64,000 nt of DNA. Source: Paenibacillus sonchi (GTDB lineage: Bacteria > Bacillota > Bacilli > Paenibacillales > Paenibacillaceae). Shown piece by piece: positions 16,174 to 26,400 of this stretch (position 1 is the stretch's first letter; every line of letters begins with the position of its first letter). Both the position numbers and the translations under genes were made by a program. The notes beneath the pieces were generated by a model, which made no database searches, was not told where the DNA came from, and was given only the letters and a program-made list of their open reading frames with translations. The stretch spans positions 5,642,001 through 5,706,000 of the forward strand of contig NZ_CP068595.1 of the NCBI RefSeq assembly GCF_016772475.1, in the 5' to 3' direction.

Positions 16174-17673
16174 CTACTTCCGCGTAATATCGCTGAATGT
16201 ACCGACATAACGGATGTCTACCCCTGTCTCATCCTTGACGGCACTGATATTCAGAAGCTGCAGATACTCTTCACCATTCTTCCTTCTGTTCCAGATCTCT
16301 CCCTGCCACACACCCTTTGCCCGGATCTCGCTCCACATGCTGCGGTAGAAATCCTGGGATTGTCTGCCTGACTTCAGTACGTTTGGCTGTTTGCCGAGCA
16401 CTTCTGCTTCAGTGAAGCCTGTAAGCCTCGTAAATGCAGGATTGACACTCTTAATGACACCTGCCGCATCCGTTACCAGAATCCCCTGGGCTGTGGAGTT
16501 GAACACCTCAGAAGTAAGCGCCAGACGGTCATGATACAAGAGCCATACCACAAGAACAAGGCTGGCAAGGGCCACTTGCGAAAGCAGCATGAACCCGATC
16601 GAATATTGGCCTGTGATGGAAAAAATAATCGAGAGCATGATCGGCGGGAAGAAGCCGCCAAGTCCGCCCATCATGGAGACAATTCCGTTGGCAATCCCCG
16701 CCTGCTTGTTGAAATAGAACGGAACTAATTTAAAAATCACGCCATTCCCTATTCCGGCACTGACGGCAATGGCGAGGCACCCCACCGTGTAAAGGCCAAT
16801 GGAGGGCAGGAAAGCCAGGAGTATTGCAGCAACCGTATAGATGCTGAATGTTCCGATCAGCAGAATCAGAGGCTGGAATTTGTCTGCGAGCCAGCCGCCG
16901 ACGGGCCGGAAAAACGTGGCAACGGCAATAAAACCGGCTGTGCGCATCCCTGCATCCACCTTCTCCAGTCCGAAATTAGAAACGAGGAAGTTTGGCAAAT
17001 AAATTGTGAATGCGACGAACGATCCAAATGTAATAAAATAGAAAAGTGAGAACAGCCATAGCTTCTCATTTTTAGCAACACCCTTGATTTGTTCTATAAT
17101 CGGTGTTTTCACCTTTGGTTCATGACGGTCTCCGAAAAAGAAATTCAGGACAATAAATACCAGAAGAAGAATCAGGTACAGCTTCACCGCTGTTGCCCAG
17201 CCGAAACGCGCAGCAATGATCGGGGCCGTAAATGTCGTGAGGGCTGTGCCGAGATTACCGACGCCATAAATCCCGTTAACGAACCCATGCTTTTCTTTCG
17301 GAAAATACTTGGGCAGCGAGGTAACCCCTACTGAAAAAACAGCTCCGCCAATCCCAAGAAACAAGCCGCCGATGATCAAGTCTGTATACGTGGACGCTTC
17401 GCTAATATAGAAAACCGGAAACAGCAGCAGCACGAAGCTGACGAGAAAGATGATACGCGCCCCGAAAATATTCGCATAATAGCCAATGGGGATTCGGAGT
17501 ATGGAACCCAGCACTACGGGAATCGCCGTAACCATTGCCAGTTTTCCTGACGGAATTGGAATATCCTCGGAAATAAAAGGCATCAGAGAGGAGATAATTA
17601 CCCATACCATGAAGCCAACAATCAAGTTTAATGTTTGTAACGGCAATTGCACTTTTTTAATCATATAACTCAC
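16174..17673 (-). CDS. narK: NarK-type nitrate/nitrite transporter with C-terminal PAS domain
   Basis: Residues 1 to about 388 are a 12-helix major-facilitator nitrate/nitrite porter, with the nitrate signature GIYGVGNLGTALTTF in the first half and its counterpart MMGGLGGFFPPIMLS in the second. Bacillus NarK is about 395 residues, so the protein should end here. Instead residues 389-499 form a PAS domain: STAQGILVTDAAGVIKSVNP, LTGFTEAEVLGKQPNVLKSG and the closing YVGTFSDITRK. That last motif normally leads into a kinase or GGDEF domain, but the gene stops. The PAS faces the cytoplasm if the porter has even helices. It could let redox, haem or a ligand tune transport. NreC-type boxes lie upstream. 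Confidence 0.93.
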   Translation of the reverse strand: MSYMIKKVQLPLQTLNLIVGFMVWVIISSLMPFISEDIPIPSGKLAMVTAIPVVLGSILRIPIGYYANIFGARIIFLVSFVLLLFPVFYISEASTYTDLIIGGLFLGIGGAVFSVGVTSLPKYFPKEKHGFVNGIYGVGNLGTALTTFTAPIIAARFGWATAVKLYLILLLVFIVLNFFFGDRHEPKVKTPIIEQIKGVAKNEKLWLFSLFYFITFGSFVAFTIYLPNFLVSNFGLEKVDAGMRTAGFIAVATFFRPVGGWLADKFQPLILLIGTFSIYTVAAILLAFLPSIGLYTVGCLAIAVSAGIGNGVIFKLVPFYFNKQAGIANGIVSMMGGLGGFFPPIMLSIIFSITGQYSIGFMLLSQVALASLVLVVWLLYHDRLALTSEVFNSTAQGILVTDAAGVIKSVNPAFTRLTGFTEAEVLGKQPNVLKSGRQSQDFYRSMWSEIRAKGVWQGEIWNRRKNGEEYLQLLNISAVKDETGVDIRYVGTFSDITRK

Positions 17674-17722
17674 CTTTTCCGCCAGTTTTGTCTGCTGAAT
17701 GTATACTTCACTTCCTGTCCCT

Positions 17723-17788
17723 ATTGTATCTGTCCTTACTCTGCTTGAGATATAGGGGAGTACCCTTTCCCTTAGAGGGGAATCCCTA
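17723..17788 (-). promoter_or_regulatory. narK promoter with paired NreC-like boxes
   Basis: Two GGG-N4-CCC dyads lie at 17754-17767 (GGG AGTA CCC) and 17775-17788 (GGG GAAT CCC, followed by TA). Their centres are 21 bp apart. The proximal centre is 32 bp from TACAAT (17728-17723 on the minus strand), a candidate -10. The boxes match the published NreC motif TAGGG-N4-CCCTA of Staphylococcus in their cores. Confidence 0.6.
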
Positions 17789-17834
17789 AAAAAATGAAAA
17801 CGGCTTCCCCGCCCCGATATGGACAGTGAAGCCG
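17788..17834 (-). terminator. Terminator at the end of the narGHJI-nreABC-hemerythrin run
   Basis: On the minus strand CGGCTTC and GAAGCCG form a 7-bp stem with a 20-base loop, followed by TTTT and then a run of seven T residues. It starts 8 bp after the hemerythrin stop and ends beside the distal narK box. Confidence 0.7.
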
Positions 17835-17841
17835 ATTGCAG

Positions 17842-18375
17842 TTATTGAGTAATAAGGGTATTCATTCTGGAATACAGCCGCCTGGTATCCGGTTCGCTCA
17901 GCTGGCCTTCCGCCATTGGAAAGATGACCGTTTCTTCTTTTACAAAATGCACGGTTAATACTTCGAAAGCCTCTCCTGCATCTCTTACTGCGGAAGCAAT
18001 CTTTGATAGTGGCAAAAGATCAATATCACCTTCCGTATGATAAAGAAAATGTCCGAGGTACCCGTCAATCTCGGTATGTTCCTGCTGGATTCCGACCAGC
18101 GGCCCTTGTTCAAAGCCGATATAGGTGCCCAGCAGCGGGAAAAAGTGTGCTTCCTCTTTGAGCGTATGTTTGGCCAGCGGAACTTTGAAATCAAGAATAA
18201 GCCTGCGCAATTCCTTGACCCTCCGCCGGCTTTCCTCCAAACTTAGCGGATCATCCTGTTCGAAGGAAAGAACAATGGCATGCCACTCTCCCATCAGGAA
18301 TGACAAATAGCGATGCTCGTTCTCAAGAATGCGCATGGCCGGTGAAACAAAACGCAGCCCGGAAGGATCCGGCAT
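17842..18375 (-). CDS. Hemerythrin-domain protein
   Basis: A 177-residue four-helix di-iron protein. Likely iron ligands are the histidines and glutamates in ENEHRYL, AKHTLKEEAHFFP, QQEHTEID and VHFVKEETVIFP, the H...HxxxE...H...HxxxE pattern of hemerythrins. It is the last gene of the nar-nre run, 20 bp after nreC and before a terminator. Such proteins bind O2 or NO and some (ScdA/YtfE type) help repair damaged iron centres; here protection of NarH or NreB clusters is a fair guess. Confidence 0.88.
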   Translation of the reverse strand: MPDPSGLRFVSPAMRILENEHRYLSFLMGEWHAIVLSFEQDDPLSLEESRRRVKELRRLILDFKVPLAKHTLKEEAHFFPLLGTYIGFEQGPLVGIQQEHTEIDGYLGHFLYHTEGDIDLLPLSKIASAVRDAGEAFEVLTVHFVKEETVIFPMAEGQLSEPDTRRLYSRMNTLITQ

Positions 18376-18394
18376 GATGTACCTCCATTCAGCG

Positions 18395-19042
18395 CTAGAA
18401 ATCCAGCAGCTTTTTTTTCAAGGCATATTCGACCAGTTCCGGCCGGCTTTTCAGGTTTAATTTCTCCATGATTTTGGATTTATGGGCTTCCACCGTCTTC
18501 ACGGAGATGAACAGCCTCTCCGCAATTTCCTTGTTGCCGTATCCCTTAGCGATTAGCGGCAGGATTTCCAGCTCCCGCTTAGAGAGCAGCTCAAACAAAT
18601 CTTCTGTAGAGGCCGTTTTGTCTTTTTTGATAAATTCACGCACCAGAGAGGTTGCCATCTTGGGATGAATATAGGTGCCTCCCTCATAGATGGTGCGGAT
18701 GGCAAGCAGCAGTTCCTCATCCGGTGCGCTTTTCAGCACATATCCGGACGCTCCGTTCTTCAGGACATGAAACAAATATTCTTCATCATCATGCATGGTC
18801 AGGATCAATATTTTGGTATCGGGATAATCTTCTTTGATTTTACCTGTGGCGATCAGTCCGCTTTCTCCGGGCGGCATGCTTAGATCCATGATCAGAATAT
18901 CCGGTCTCCGTTTCGCTACCATGGCATAGGCTTCTATACCGTCTGCCGCCGCCCCGATAACCTCAATGTCGTCCTGAAAATTCAGGATCATGGAAAAACC
19001 GCTGCGCACCATGGCGTGGTCATCTGCGATGACGATCTTCAT
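18395..19042 (-). CDS. nreC: NreC-like response regulator (LuxR/FixJ type)
   Basis: Two-component regulator of about 215 residues. The start at 19042 gives the clean receiver N-terminus [15 protein letters not shown]; an upstream frame extension is translated from nreB coding sequence. The receiver has the acidic pair DD, phospho-acceptor Asp in LIMDLSMP and Lys in VLKSAP. The C-terminal LuxR helix-turn-helix is [22 protein letters not shown]...[15 protein letters not shown]. It lies 7 bp after nreB. In staphylococci NreC activates nar and nir genes without oxygen; the boxes found upstream of narG, narK and a hemerythrin gene fit that role. Confidence 0.9.
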   Translation of the reverse strand: MKIVIADDHAMVRSGFSMILNFQDDIEVIGAAADGIEAYAMVAKRRPDILIMDLSMPPGESGLIATGKIKEDYPDTKILILTMHDDEEYLFHVLKNGASGYVLKSAPDEELLLAIRTIYEGGTYIHPKMATSLVREFIKKDKTASTEDLFELLSKRELEILPLIAKGYGNKEIAERLFISVKTVEAHKSKIMEKLNLKSRPELVEYALKKKLLDF

Positions 19043-19049
19043 CCGGGGA

Positions 19050-20120
19050 TCATTCCTTTCCATTTCCATCTGCAACAGGAACTTGAATGATGATTCGGGT
19101 TCCCAGGCCAATGCCTGACTCTACACTGAAGGTGCCTCCTACTAATTCTGCACGCTCCTGCATGCCGTATAAGCCCAGTCCGGTACCGTCCGGCTCATCG
19201 CCCAGGTTGAAACCGACGCCCTCATCTTCAATAGTGAGCTTCAACAGCCGGTCCCGCTCGGTAAGCTTTACATGAACCAAGTCTACCTGCGCATATTTCA
19301 AAGCATTGAGTAAGGCTTCCTGGCAGACCCGGTAGACCACCGTTTCAATCTCACTGCCGTAACGTTTCTCTGACAGATCGGATTCAAATTCTATCATGAG
19401 CCCGTAGATTTGCTCCATCCGCTTAAAGTGCGACCGGAATGCAGCCTCCAGGCCGAAATCGTCAAGAGCGGCCGGCCGAAGCTCCACAGAGAGGTTGCGG
19501 ATGTCACTTAAGAGCCGTGTCATAGAGACTTCAGTTTGCTTCACCTTTTTGAGCAGCTGTTCATCTCCGGTCATATATTTAAGCACCCGCAGATCGACCA
19601 CAGCGCTCATAAGCTCTTGGGCAACACTGTCATGCAGCTCCCGGGAAATCCGTTTCCGTTCGTTCTCCTGGGCCTCGATGACATGCTTCATCATTTTATT
19701 CTGATAAAATTTCTCCTGCGTCTTAAACTGTCTCGTTAAATCCCGCAGCATGAGTACCCGTATTCCATTCTCTGAATCGATCGTATGAAAGCTGGCGGCA
19801 AAAGGGATCAACCCTTTGTTTTTGGTCTCAAGATATACCTGATAGGAGGTAAAGTCTTCAGATTCCGGCACATGAAAAAAGCAATCGAGACAGGTGCGCA
19901 GCTCCATGTCGCTGGTATACCCTCTGCATGTGCTGCAAAGGGCAAGGGAATTCCCTTGCTCCAGCTGCTTCAGAAAGTCGGTGTCGACAATATGGGCGGC
20001 TGCCGGATTCATCGCCAGCGTCCTTCCTTCACTGTCAAAAAAGAAAATAGCCTCCGTGCTGTTCTCAAACAGCTTCAGCATCAGCGTATTTAATGAATCC
20101 ATCCCGGCTCGCAGCTTCAA
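19050..20120 (-). CDS. nreB: NreB-like oxygen-sensing histidine kinase
   Basis: Cytoplasmic kinase of 356 residues with no membrane segment. An N-terminal PAS domain carries Cys62, Cys65, Cys77 and Cys80, spacing C-X2-C-X11-C-X2-C, identical to the cluster ligands of Staphylococcus carnosus NreB, which holds an oxygen-labile [4Fe-4S] cluster. The HisKA_3 histidine is His163 in [10 protein letters not shown]; the ATPase part has NALKYAQ and [15 protein letters not shown]. The TTG start overlaps the nreA stop (TTGA). It should phosphorylate NreC when oxygen is absent. Confidence 0.93.
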   Translation of the reverse strand: MKLRAGMDSLNTLMLKLFENSTEAIFFFDSEGRTLAMNPAAAHIVDTDFLKQLEQGNSLALCSTCRGYTSDMELRTCLDCFFHVPESEDFTSYQVYLETKNKGLIPFAASFHTIDSENGIRVLMLRDLTRQFKTQEKFYQNKMMKHVIEAQENERKRISRELHDSVAQELMSAVVDLRVLKYMTGDEQLLKKVKQTEVSMTRLLSDIRNLSVELRPAALDDFGLEAAFRSHFKRMEQIYGLMIEFESDLSEKRYGSEIETVVYRVCQEALLNALKYAQVDLVHVKLTERDRLLKLTIEDEGVGFNLGDEPDGTGLGLYGMQERAELVGGTFSVESGIGLGTRIIIQVPVADGNGKE

Positions 20121-20575
20121 CTCAGCAACAGTTCCTTCCCGTTCAAGTCTCCGATGCCCCGGCGTGCCGTATTTTGCAGCTCGCGCAGCATCGTTTCATT
20201 CACCTGCCGGTCACCTCTAAATCCGCCGAGAAGGACCCCTGCCACGCGGGCGTCATTCCACAGCGGCACAGCCCCGATGCTCTTTAGCTTCTCTGAATTG
20301 ACAATCGGATAACTAAACAGCATATCCTGCTTTACCTGTTCTTGCACAGAGTAGAGTAAAAACGGCTTTCCGGTTTTGAATACGATCCCCGCTATGCCTC
20401 TTCCGGACTGCAGCACAATCCGCTTATACCGTGAATTCGAGTTGCCGGAGGCGTATTTCCATCGGATCACATAGTCATATTCCGCAGGGTCCGCTAGTGC
20501 CAATGACATGAAATCATATCCAAGGGCTTGCCGGATCTGGTCAAGCTCCCGCTGGTAATCGACCTGGTTTTTCAT
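20117..20575 (-). CDS. nreA: NreA-like GAF-domain nitrate sensor
   Basis: A single GAF domain of 152 residues, the size of staphylococcal NreA (about 154), with IRWKYASGNSNSRYKRIVLQSGRGIAG in its first half, where NreA binds nitrate. Known NreA inhibits NreB until nitrate binds. The gene starts the nreABC set directly behind narI (48 bp) and overlaps nreB, so it shares the nar transcript. The function follows from context and family; nitrate-contact residues were not checked against a structure. Confidence 0.88.
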   Translation of the reverse strand: MKNQVDYQRELDQIRQALGYDFMSLALADPAEYDYVIRWKYASGNSNSRYKRIVLQSGRGIAGIVFKTGKPFLLYSVQEQVKQDMLFSYPIVNSEKLKSIGAVPLWNDARVAGVLLGGFRGDRQVNETMLRELQNTARRGIGDLNGKELLLS

Positions 20576-20623
20576 CGTTTCCTCTCCTATTGAACAGGGA
20601 AAGAAGTCTGGGCTTGCTTTCCT

Positions 20624-21310
20624 TTAATTCGATTTATGTCTTCTGTATAGAATATAACTTCTGCCTACATAATTCAACGGAACACTCCATACATGAACTA
20701 GCCGGGTGAACGGCCAAAACGCAAAGATGGCAAAGCCGGACAGGACATGGATTTTAAAGGAAACCGGCACCTCTTTCATGAGAGACGGATCGGGACTGAA
20801 CATAAACAAGCCGCGGAACCATATCGAGATCGTCTCCCGGTAATCAAATTCGGGCTGTACTGCATTTGTGACCAGGGTGGAGTACATGCCCATAAACACG
20901 ATGAACAAAAGCAGAGAATTGACAATCAGATCGGAGGCGCTGCTGAGACGGCGGACGTTCTTTATTGTAAACCGCCGCGAGGTGAGAATCAGCATCCCGG
21001 CCAGTGTAGCCATTCCGAATATCCCCCCGATATATACAGCACCGATATGGTACAAATGATCGTTAACACCCAATGCCTCCATCCATGACTTCGGGACCGC
21101 CAGACCGCCGATATGTCCGAAGATGACCGGAATAATCCCGAGGTGAAAGAGAATACTCCCATATTTCAGCTGCTTTTTCTCAATGAATTCGCTGGATTTG
21201 GCCGTCCAGTTGAACTGATCCCTCCGGTAGCGGTAAATATGCCCGACGATAAAAACGGCGAGGCAGATGTATGGGAATATGACCCATAAAAATTGATCGA
21301 ACATATTCAT
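20624..21310 (-). CDS. narI: Respiratory nitrate reductase gamma subunit
   Basis: Membrane cytochrome b subunit of about 228 residues with five hydrophobic segments and haem-ligand histidines (GHIYRYR, LFHLGIIPVIFGHIGG, KIHVLSGFAIF, RLVHVWSVP). It passes electrons from menaquinol to NarH. The start at 21310 overlaps the narJ stop by 4 bp and has AGGAGG upstream. Confidence 0.95.
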   Translation of the reverse strand: MNMFDQFLWVIFPYICLAVFIVGHIYRYRRDQFNWTAKSSEFIEKKQLKYGSILFHLGIIPVIFGHIGGLAVPKSWMEALGVNDHLYHIGAVYIGGIFGMATLAGMLILTSRRFTIKNVRRLSSASDLIVNSLLLFIVFMGMYSTLVTNAVQPEFDYRETISIWFRGLFMFSPDPSLMKEVPVSFKIHVLSGFAIFAFWPFTRLVHVWSVPLNYVGRSYILYRRHKSN

Positions 21311-21873
21311 TGACTGAGAGCCTCCTGTTCGATGCAAGCTTTGAGTGTTTCCCGCAGTCCTTTTATCAGATGGAAATACGGACTTTCGTGTTTGCCCAGC
21401 GCCTGAAGCAAATGATACGTGCCGTCTTCAAAAATGGCTGTCAGCATCCGGAAATTCTCCGGCGCAGCCGGGTCGTTCAGCCACTCCGCAGCATACAGGA
21501 ATTCACACATAAGCGGCAGGTAATCCGGCAGCTCACCTTCAGGCATTTCAAGACCGTACATTTCATACAGTATTTTCAGTTTGGCCAGGATTTGTCCGCG
21601 CTCTTTGGCATCCTCAAACTTAAAATAGGTCATATAAAGGGCGCAGTCCCGCTGAAAATCAAAGGTTGCGGCATAGTTCTCCTGAATCTCATCCAAGCTG
21701 AAGGTCTGCATGAGCGACCAATAAGCATGCACATGAGGGTAAGCCGGATGTCCGGCTTCAAATGCCTCTTCCAGAAAGGCCGGATGAAAATCCAGCTTTT
21801 CCGGATACATCAGCTGCAGGGCAAAATATCCGAAGGATTGCTTGAAATTATGGAGCTTGCTTAGATCAATCAC
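21307..21873 (-). CDS. narJ: Nitrate reductase assembly chaperone
   Basis: Cytoplasmic chaperone of about 188 residues that binds NarG until the molybdenum cofactor is inserted. I choose the GTG at 21873, preceded by a GGGGGG run 8 bp away; it overlaps the narH stop by 8 bp. The family features are an acidic helical body with DYLPLMCEFLYAAEW and the YFKFEDAKERGQIL region. Confidence 0.93.
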   Translation of the reverse strand: MIDLSKLHNFKQSFGYFALQLMYPEKLDFHPAFLEEAFEAGHPAYPHVHAYWSLMQTFSLDEIQENYAATFDFQRDCALYMTYFKFEDAKERGQILAKLKILYEMYGLEMPEGELPDYLPLMCEFLYAAEWLNDPAAPENFRMLTAIFEDGTYHLLQALGKHESPYFHLIKGLRETLKACIEQEALSQ

Positions 21874-23443
21874 GCCAGATCCCCCCGTAGAAATTCTCTT
21901 CGTACATCTCTTTTGCGGTCTTCGTGTCTCCGCCGGCAGAGCTTGCCGGTCCGCAGCCATCGCAGCCGGAGCCGAAACCGGAACCCATGTCCCCCATCCG
22001 GTTGCCGTATCCGGCGGAGCCTTGGGCGCGGTAAGGATTCATGGTCTGTTCCTTATGCGAGGTCGGAATCACAAAACGGTCCTCATATTTGGCAATGGCC
22101 AGCAGCCGGTACATCTCCTCAGTCTGGTGTGCCGTCATGCCAACCCGGTCAAGACGGGAAAGATCAAAAGGCTGATCTGCTGATTTCGCCCGCATATAGG
22201 AACGCATCATCGCCATCCGCTGCAGGGCTTCTTTTACAGTCTGCGTATCGCCTGAGGTCAGCATATTGGCTAAATACTGAATCGGTGTCCGCATTTCTTC
22301 AACGGCCGGGAAGATCATGTCCGGGTTCTTCAAAGAATCCTTGCCTTCAAAATAGTTCATAATCGGGCTGAGCGGCGGCACATACCAGACCATCGGCAGC
22401 GTCCGGTATTCCGGGTGCAGCGGGAACGCCAGCTTATGCTCAATCGCAAGCTTATAAACCGGTGAATTCTGTGCCGCTTCCAGCCAGTCTTCCGAAATGC
22501 CGTCTTTTCTGGCCTGAGCGATGACTTCAGGATCATGGGGATTCATAAACAGATCACATTGTGCTTGATACAAATCCTTTACGTCCGGTGTTGAAGCGGC
22601 ATCAAGCACCTTGTCTGCGTCATACAGCAGCACACCCAGATACCGGATACGTCCTGTACAAGTCTCGGAGCAGACGGTTGGCAGTCCGGCTTCCACGCGG
22701 GGGAAACAGAAGGTGCATTTTTCCGCTTTGTTGGTTTGCCAGTTGAAGTACACTTTTTTGTAAGGGCAGCCCGTCATGCAGTATCTCCAGCCCCGGCAAG
22801 CCTCCTGGTCTACGAGGACAATGCCGTCCTCCTCCCGCTTGTACATCGCTCCCGAGGGACAGGAAGCAACACAGCTCGGATTCAGGCAATGTTCACAGAG
22901 ACGGGGCAGATACATCATAAACGACTGCTCGAAGTTGAATTTGATTTCCTCTTCAATCTTCTGGATGTTCGGATCAAGGGGTCCCGTTACATGTGCGCCG
23001 GCCAAATCATCCTCCCAGTTCGGCCCCCATTCCAGATCCATTTTCTCTCCGGTTACAGCCGAATGCGCACGGGCCACCGGTGAATGTTTTTGTTCCCCGG
23101 CCTCGGTCAAATGCTCATAATTATAAGTCCACGGCTCGTAATAATCCTTCATTTCCGGCATGTCAGGGTTATAAAAAATCTTCCCGAGCGCTACCTTGGA
23201 CAGCTTGTTGCCGGACTTCAGCTCAAGCTTGCCTTTGCGGAGCTGCCAGCCCCCTTTATAAAGCTCCTGGTCTTCCCAGCGCTTCGGATATCCGATGCCG
23301 GGTTTCGTTTCTACGTTGTTGAACCACATGTATTCCGCGCCTTTGCGGTTCGTCCAGGTCGTTTTGCAGGTAACACTGCAGGTATGACAGCCTATGCACT
23401 TATCCAGATTCATTACCATTGCCACTTGTGCTTTAATCTTCAA
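21866..23443 (-). CDS. narH: Respiratory nitrate reductase beta subunit
   Basis: Iron-sulfur electron-transfer subunit of 525 residues. Cysteine motifs for four clusters are visible: CIGCHTCSVTC near the N-terminus, CEHCLNPSCVASC, CRGWRYCMTGCPY (the Trp that marks the 3Fe-4S site) and CTFC...CSETC. The C-terminus ends in a Gly-rich CDGCG stretch not usual in NarH, of unclear meaning. It overlaps narG by 11 bp. Confidence 0.97.
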   Translation of the reverse strand: MKIKAQVAMVMNLDKCIGCHTCSVTCKTTWTNRKGAEYMWFNNVETKPGIGYPKRWEDQELYKGGWQLRKGKLELKSGNKLSKVALGKIFYNPDMPEMKDYYEPWTYNYEHLTEAGEQKHSPVARAHSAVTGEKMDLEWGPNWEDDLAGAHVTGPLDPNIQKIEEEIKFNFEQSFMMYLPRLCEHCLNPSCVASCPSGAMYKREEDGIVLVDQEACRGWRYCMTGCPYKKVYFNWQTNKAEKCTFCFPRVEAGLPTVCSETCTGRIRYLGVLLYDADKVLDAASTPDVKDLYQAQCDLFMNPHDPEVIAQARKDGISEDWLEAAQNSPVYKLAIEHKLAFPLHPEYRTLPMVWYVPPLSPIMNYFEGKDSLKNPDMIFPAVEEMRTPIQYLANMLTSGDTQTVKEALQRMAMMRSYMRAKSADQPFDLSRLDRVGMTAHQTEEMYRLLAIAKYEDRFVIPTSHKEQTMNPYRAQGSAGYGNRMGDMGSGFGSGCDGCGPASSAGGDTKTAKEMYEENFYGGIWRD

Positions 23444-26400
23444 GCCAGTTGACCTCCTTCTTTAATCGCACGGCTACGTAAACATCACGCTGGTTGCCGA
23501 TAGGACCGTAGTAGTTGAAACCATAGCTGAGCTGTGCGTAACCGCCGACCATCTGGGTAGGCTTCAGATGAATCCGGGTAGGTGCATTATGACTGCCTCC
23601 GCGGGTATCTGTAATCTCGGAGCCAGGCACTTGGATATGCTTGTCTTGCGCATGGTACATGAACATAGTGCCTCTTGGCATCCGGTGGCTGACGACAGCG
23701 CGGGCCGTAACCACGCCGTTGCGGTTATAGACCTCCAGCCAGTCGTTATCTGAGATGCCGTGCTGCTCCGCGTCCTCGTTGTTGATCCACACGGTTGGGC
23801 CGCCGCGGAACAAGGTCAGCATATGCTGGTTATCCTGGTAGGTCGAGTGGATATTCCACTTGCCATGCGGCGTTAAATACCGCAGCACAAGCGCATCCTG
23901 ACCGCCTTTCACTTCCCTGTCGCGCGGACCGAAAACCATAGGCGGCAAGGTAGGCTTATAGACCGGCAGCGCCTCGCCAAACTGCTGGAAGATCTCGTGG
24001 TCAATGTAGAAATGCTGCCTTCCTGTCAGGGTACGGAACGGAACCAGCCGTTCAATATTGGTGGTAAACGGTGAATAACGGCGGCCTTGTTTATTGGAAC
24101 CGCTGAACACCGGAGTCGGAATCACTTCCCGGGGCTGTGCCGTGATGCTCTGGAACGTGATTTTCTCTGCTGCCCGGTCCGCCGAGATATCCCTCAGCAC
24201 AACGCCGGAATCCTTCTCTGCCTGCTCGTAAGCTTTCTGTGACACACGGCCGTTGGTTGCTGATGACAGATGAAGTATGGTATCAGCCACCTGGCGGGCG
24301 GTTTGGATTTTGGGAAGCCCGTTTTTGATGGATTCATCATAAAAGACCCCGTTGAGCCGCTTAAGCTCCTCGTATTCTTCAGCCACGGAGAAGCTGATGC
24401 CATGAGCGCCTGCTTTGCCAACGACCAGATTGGGTCCAAGGGAGATGTATTTATCGTGGATCTTGGTGTAATCCCGCTCAACAATGCTTAGATTCGGCAT
24501 CGTTTTGCCGGGAACAGCTTCCACTTCCCCTTTGGCCCAATCTTTGACCAGCCCCATCGGCTGGGAGATCTCACTGATCGAATCATGTGCAAGCGGGGAT
24601 GCGACAAGATCCTTGTAGACTCCCGGCAGCTCTGATTTCGCCATTTCCGAGAAAACCTCCGACAGCTGGCGGTAGATATCCCAATCTGAACGGGATTCCC
24701 ACAGCGGATTCACCGCAGGATTAAACGGATGCACAAACGGATGCATATCTGTGGAGGACAAATCCGTCTTTTCATACCAGGTCGCAGCCGGGAGTACGAT
24801 GTCCGCATACAGCGGAGTAGTTGTCATCCGGAAATCCAGCGCAACCATGAGATCGAGCTTGCCTTCCACATCCTCCCGCCAGACGATTTCTTCGGGCTTC
24901 TGCTCTTCATTCGGCTGGGCAAGCAGCCCGTCGGATGCGCCCAGCAAATGCTTCATGAAATACTCCTGTCCTTTGGCGGAGCTGGAAATCAGATTGGAGC
25001 GCCAAATAAACAACGAACGCGGAAAGTTCTCGGGTGCTCCGGGGTCTTCCACCGCAAAACGCGTCTTTCGTGATTTGATCTCCTCCAGCGAATGGGCAAT
25101 GATGTCTGCATTCGACTTCTTGCCCTGCTGTGCAGCTTCTTCGGCGAACAGGAGACTGTTCTTGTTGAACTGCGGGAAGGAAGGCAGCCAGCCCAGCCTT
25201 GCAGCAAGCACATTGTAGTCAGCCGGGTGCTGGTAAGCTACCTCTCCTGCTGTCGGCGACTTCAGCGAATCGGTACCGCTCTCCTCATAGCGCCACTGTT
25301 CCGTTGCGAAATAGAAGAATGACGTGGCATTCTGCTGCCGTGCCGGCCCTTGCCAGTCCTTAGCAAATGCGATGGTAGACCAGCCTTCAATAGGGCGGCA
25401 TTTCTCTTGCCCGACATAATGCGCCCAGCCGCCCCCGTTCACCCCTTGGGATGCCGTCAGAACAACAAGGTTCAGGATCGAGCGGTAGATGGTATCGCTA
25501 TTGAACCAGTGATTAATTCCAGCACCCATAATAATCATGGAGCGTCCGCCGGTATCGAGGGAATTCTGGGCGAATTCACGGGCAATCTGGACCACTACGC
25601 TGGATTTCACACTTGTAATCTTTTCCTGCCAGGCGGGGGTATAATGGGAGCTGCTGTCGTCGTAACCCTTGGCATTCCAGGGACTTTCCGTTCTGGCAAT
25701 GCCGTATTGGCTCAGCATCAAGTCATACACCGTTGCGGCGTATCGTTCCGTACCGTCGGCCAGCCGAATTTTCATCGCCGGGATGATACGCTTGAACGTT
25801 CCGTTCCCCGCCTGATCAAAATAAGGGAAGACGATTTCTTCCCACTGCCCGCCAAGGCCTTCTACAGAAAGTGCCGGATCAATCTTCGTCCCGTCTTCCT
25901 GTTCGAGAATAAGGTTCCATTTCTTGTCCGTTTCCCAGCGCTGCCCCATCGTTCCGTTAGGCACCATCAGCTCGCCGGATACTGTGTCATAAATCACCGG
26001 TTTCCAGTCCGCATGCGGAGAGGCTTCGCCAAGATCGCTTGCCCGCAGGAACCGGCCGCCCTTTAGGCTGGACTCATGCGGGTCCAGCAGGATGATAAAC
26101 GGCATGTCCGTAAACTGCTTGGCATAATTAATGAACATGGGTTCTTCACGTTCATTGTAGAACTCCTTCAGAATTACATGTGTCATCGCTTGCGCCAAGG
26201 CGGCATCCGTTCCGGGATTCGGGGCGAGCCAGTTGTCAGCGAATTTGACATTTTCGGCCAAATCCGGCGCCACCGACACCACTTTGGTTCCTTTATAGCG
26301 CACTTCGGTCATAAAGTGGGCATCCGGTGTCCGGGTAAGCGGCACATTGGAGCCCCACATCATCAGATAGCCGGCATTATACCAGTCGGAGGATTCAGGA

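Noticed and set aside
25350..26066. Plus-strand frame of 238 codons inside narG
   Set aside because: Antisense of a highly conserved catalytic subunit; no ribosome binding site or family features.
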